NCBI GenBank assembly: GCA_017861495.1
Contig: JAGFXW010000154.1
Coordinates: forward strand, 1 to 6,116
Origin: Bacillota bacterium
GTDB taxonomy: Bacteria > Bacillota_C > Negativicutes > CTSoil-072
Direction of reading: 5' to 3'
DNA length: 6,116 bases
Position numbers and translations under genes: made by a program. The notes beneath the pieces were generated by a model that worked only from the letters and a program-made list of their open reading frames with translations, had not been told where the DNA came from and ran no database searches. This document shows, one piece after another, positions 5,695-6,116 of the stretch. Position 1 is the stretch's first letter. Each line of letters starts with the position of its first letter.

Positions 5695-6116
5695 TTACCC
5701 ATTTACAACATTGATAGCATTGCCGGCAATAAAATGTCGTAGATTATCCATCGCAATATCCATTAAACGTTGACGCGATTCCTTAGGCGCCCATGAAATA
5801 TGAGGCGTAATGATGCAATTCTTTGCTGTCAGCAAAGGATTATCAACCTTAATTGGTTCCGAAGAAACCACATCAAGAGCAGCTCCGGCAATTTTACCAT
5901 TATTAAGCGCCTCGGCTAGATCTTCTTCCACAACAAGCGGTCCACGTGAATTATTAATCAGCATAACCTCTGGTTTCATCTTAGCCAACGATTCTTTATT
6001 AATGATACCTTTTGTACTTTCAAATAAGGGGCAATGAAGAGTAATAACATCAGACTCCGATAACAGCTCATCAAGCTCTACATACTTGAGTGTATTATTT
6101 TCCAACTCTGGTATCT
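5695..6116 (-). CDS. D-2-hydroxyacid dehydrogenase, C-terminal part (gene begins beyond the window)
   Basis: The frame is open to the right edge and ends with TAA at 5697-5695, giving the last 139 residues. The family reduces 2-oxo acids or oxidises D-2-hydroxy acids with NAD(P)H in the cytoplasm; glycerate dehydrogenase/hydroxypyruvate reductase is the closest style by eye. The three catalytic residues are visible in this fragment: Arg57 in NNSRGPLV, Glu86 in SSEPI, and His105 in TPHISWAP, with the normal 19-residue Glu-to-His step. The segment LLSESDVITLHCPLFESTKG (18-37) is the typical second half of the NAD-binding domain. The Rossmann glycine motif lies outside the window. An internal TTG at 6105 is not the true start, since conserved sequence continues upstream of it. 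It converges on the lyase operon and shares a terminator with it, so a functional link is not implied. The exact substrate is undetermined. Confidence 0.88.
   Translation of the reverse strand, partial: IPELENNTLKYVELDELLSESDVITLHCPLFESTKGIINKESLAKMKPEVMLINNSRGPLVVEEDLAEALNNGKIAGAALDVVSSEPIKVDNPLLTAKNCIITPHISWAPKESRQRLMDIAMDNLRHFIAGNAINVVNG

Noticed and set aside
5588..5773. A 61-codon plus-strand frame starting at the terminator hairpin
   Set aside because: It begins inside the hairpin stem, has no ribosome binding site and runs antisense into the dehydrogenase gene.
1..6116. CRISPR array, tRNA/rRNA, insertion sequence or attachment sites
   Set aside because: No regularly spaced repeats, no tRNA-like cloverleaf, no transposase or terminal inverted repeats were seen on either strand.

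Overview
The window looks like the chromosome of a low-to-medium GC anaerobe of the Bacillota. A Negativicutes or Clostridia member is my guess, from the strong GGAGG-type ribosome binding sites, an RsbW/SpoIIAB-like protein, a sigma-54 promoter style and the anaerobic CoA-dependent carbon metabolism. This is an inference from gene style, not a species identification.

Layout from left to right. (1) Positions 1-198 hold the C-terminal end of a ribonuclease HI gene (+), closed by a perfect 19-bp hairpin terminator that can also stop transcription arriving from the right. (2) Positions 263-543 hold no gene. (3) On the minus strand lies a short transcription unit, about 1185 down to 544. It has a -24/-12 (sigma-54) promoter, two tiny stop/start-overlapping reading frames (possibly one frameshifted small gene), and an SpoIIAB/RsbW-like ATP-binding protein (544-984). 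(4) A gene-free region of about 520 bp (1213-1730) lies between two divergent sigma-54 promoters. It carries two near-identical TTGTCC-N7-GGGAC dyads, one degenerate third copy, and a perfect 14-bp inverted repeat about 105 bp upstream of the rightward promoter, which is a usual distance for an enhancer-binding-protein site. (5) On the plus strand a second sigma-54 promoter (1733-1750) drives a three-gene operon: a class III (CaiB/BaiF) CoA-transferase, an ACS-family MFS transporter, and an HMG-CoA-lyase-family enzyme. (6) A 195-bp gap (5378-5572) without a gene is followed by a perfect 18-bp hairpin. This serves the operon and the converging, incomplete D-2-hydroxyacid dehydrogenase gene at the right edge (minus strand).

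How the genes may work together. The operon reads as a compact 'import, activate, cleave' route. An organic anion enters through the MFS carrier, receives CoA from a donor such as succinyl-CoA or acetyl-CoA, and the CoA ester is split by the lyase. Two substrates fit the enzyme families: (R)-citramalate, giving acetyl-CoA plus pyruvate (a class III transferase and an HMG-CoA-lyase-family R-citramalyl-CoA lyase are known from Chloroflexus), or 3-hydroxy-3-methylglutarate, giving acetyl-CoA plus acetoacetate. The sequence does not decide between them.

The most interesting feature is regulatory: two divergent, nearly identical sigma-54 promoters with putative shared enhancer sites. They link this catabolic operon to an anti-sigma-factor-like protein that has no partner gene nearby. 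No bEBP (enhancer-binding activator) gene lies inside the window.
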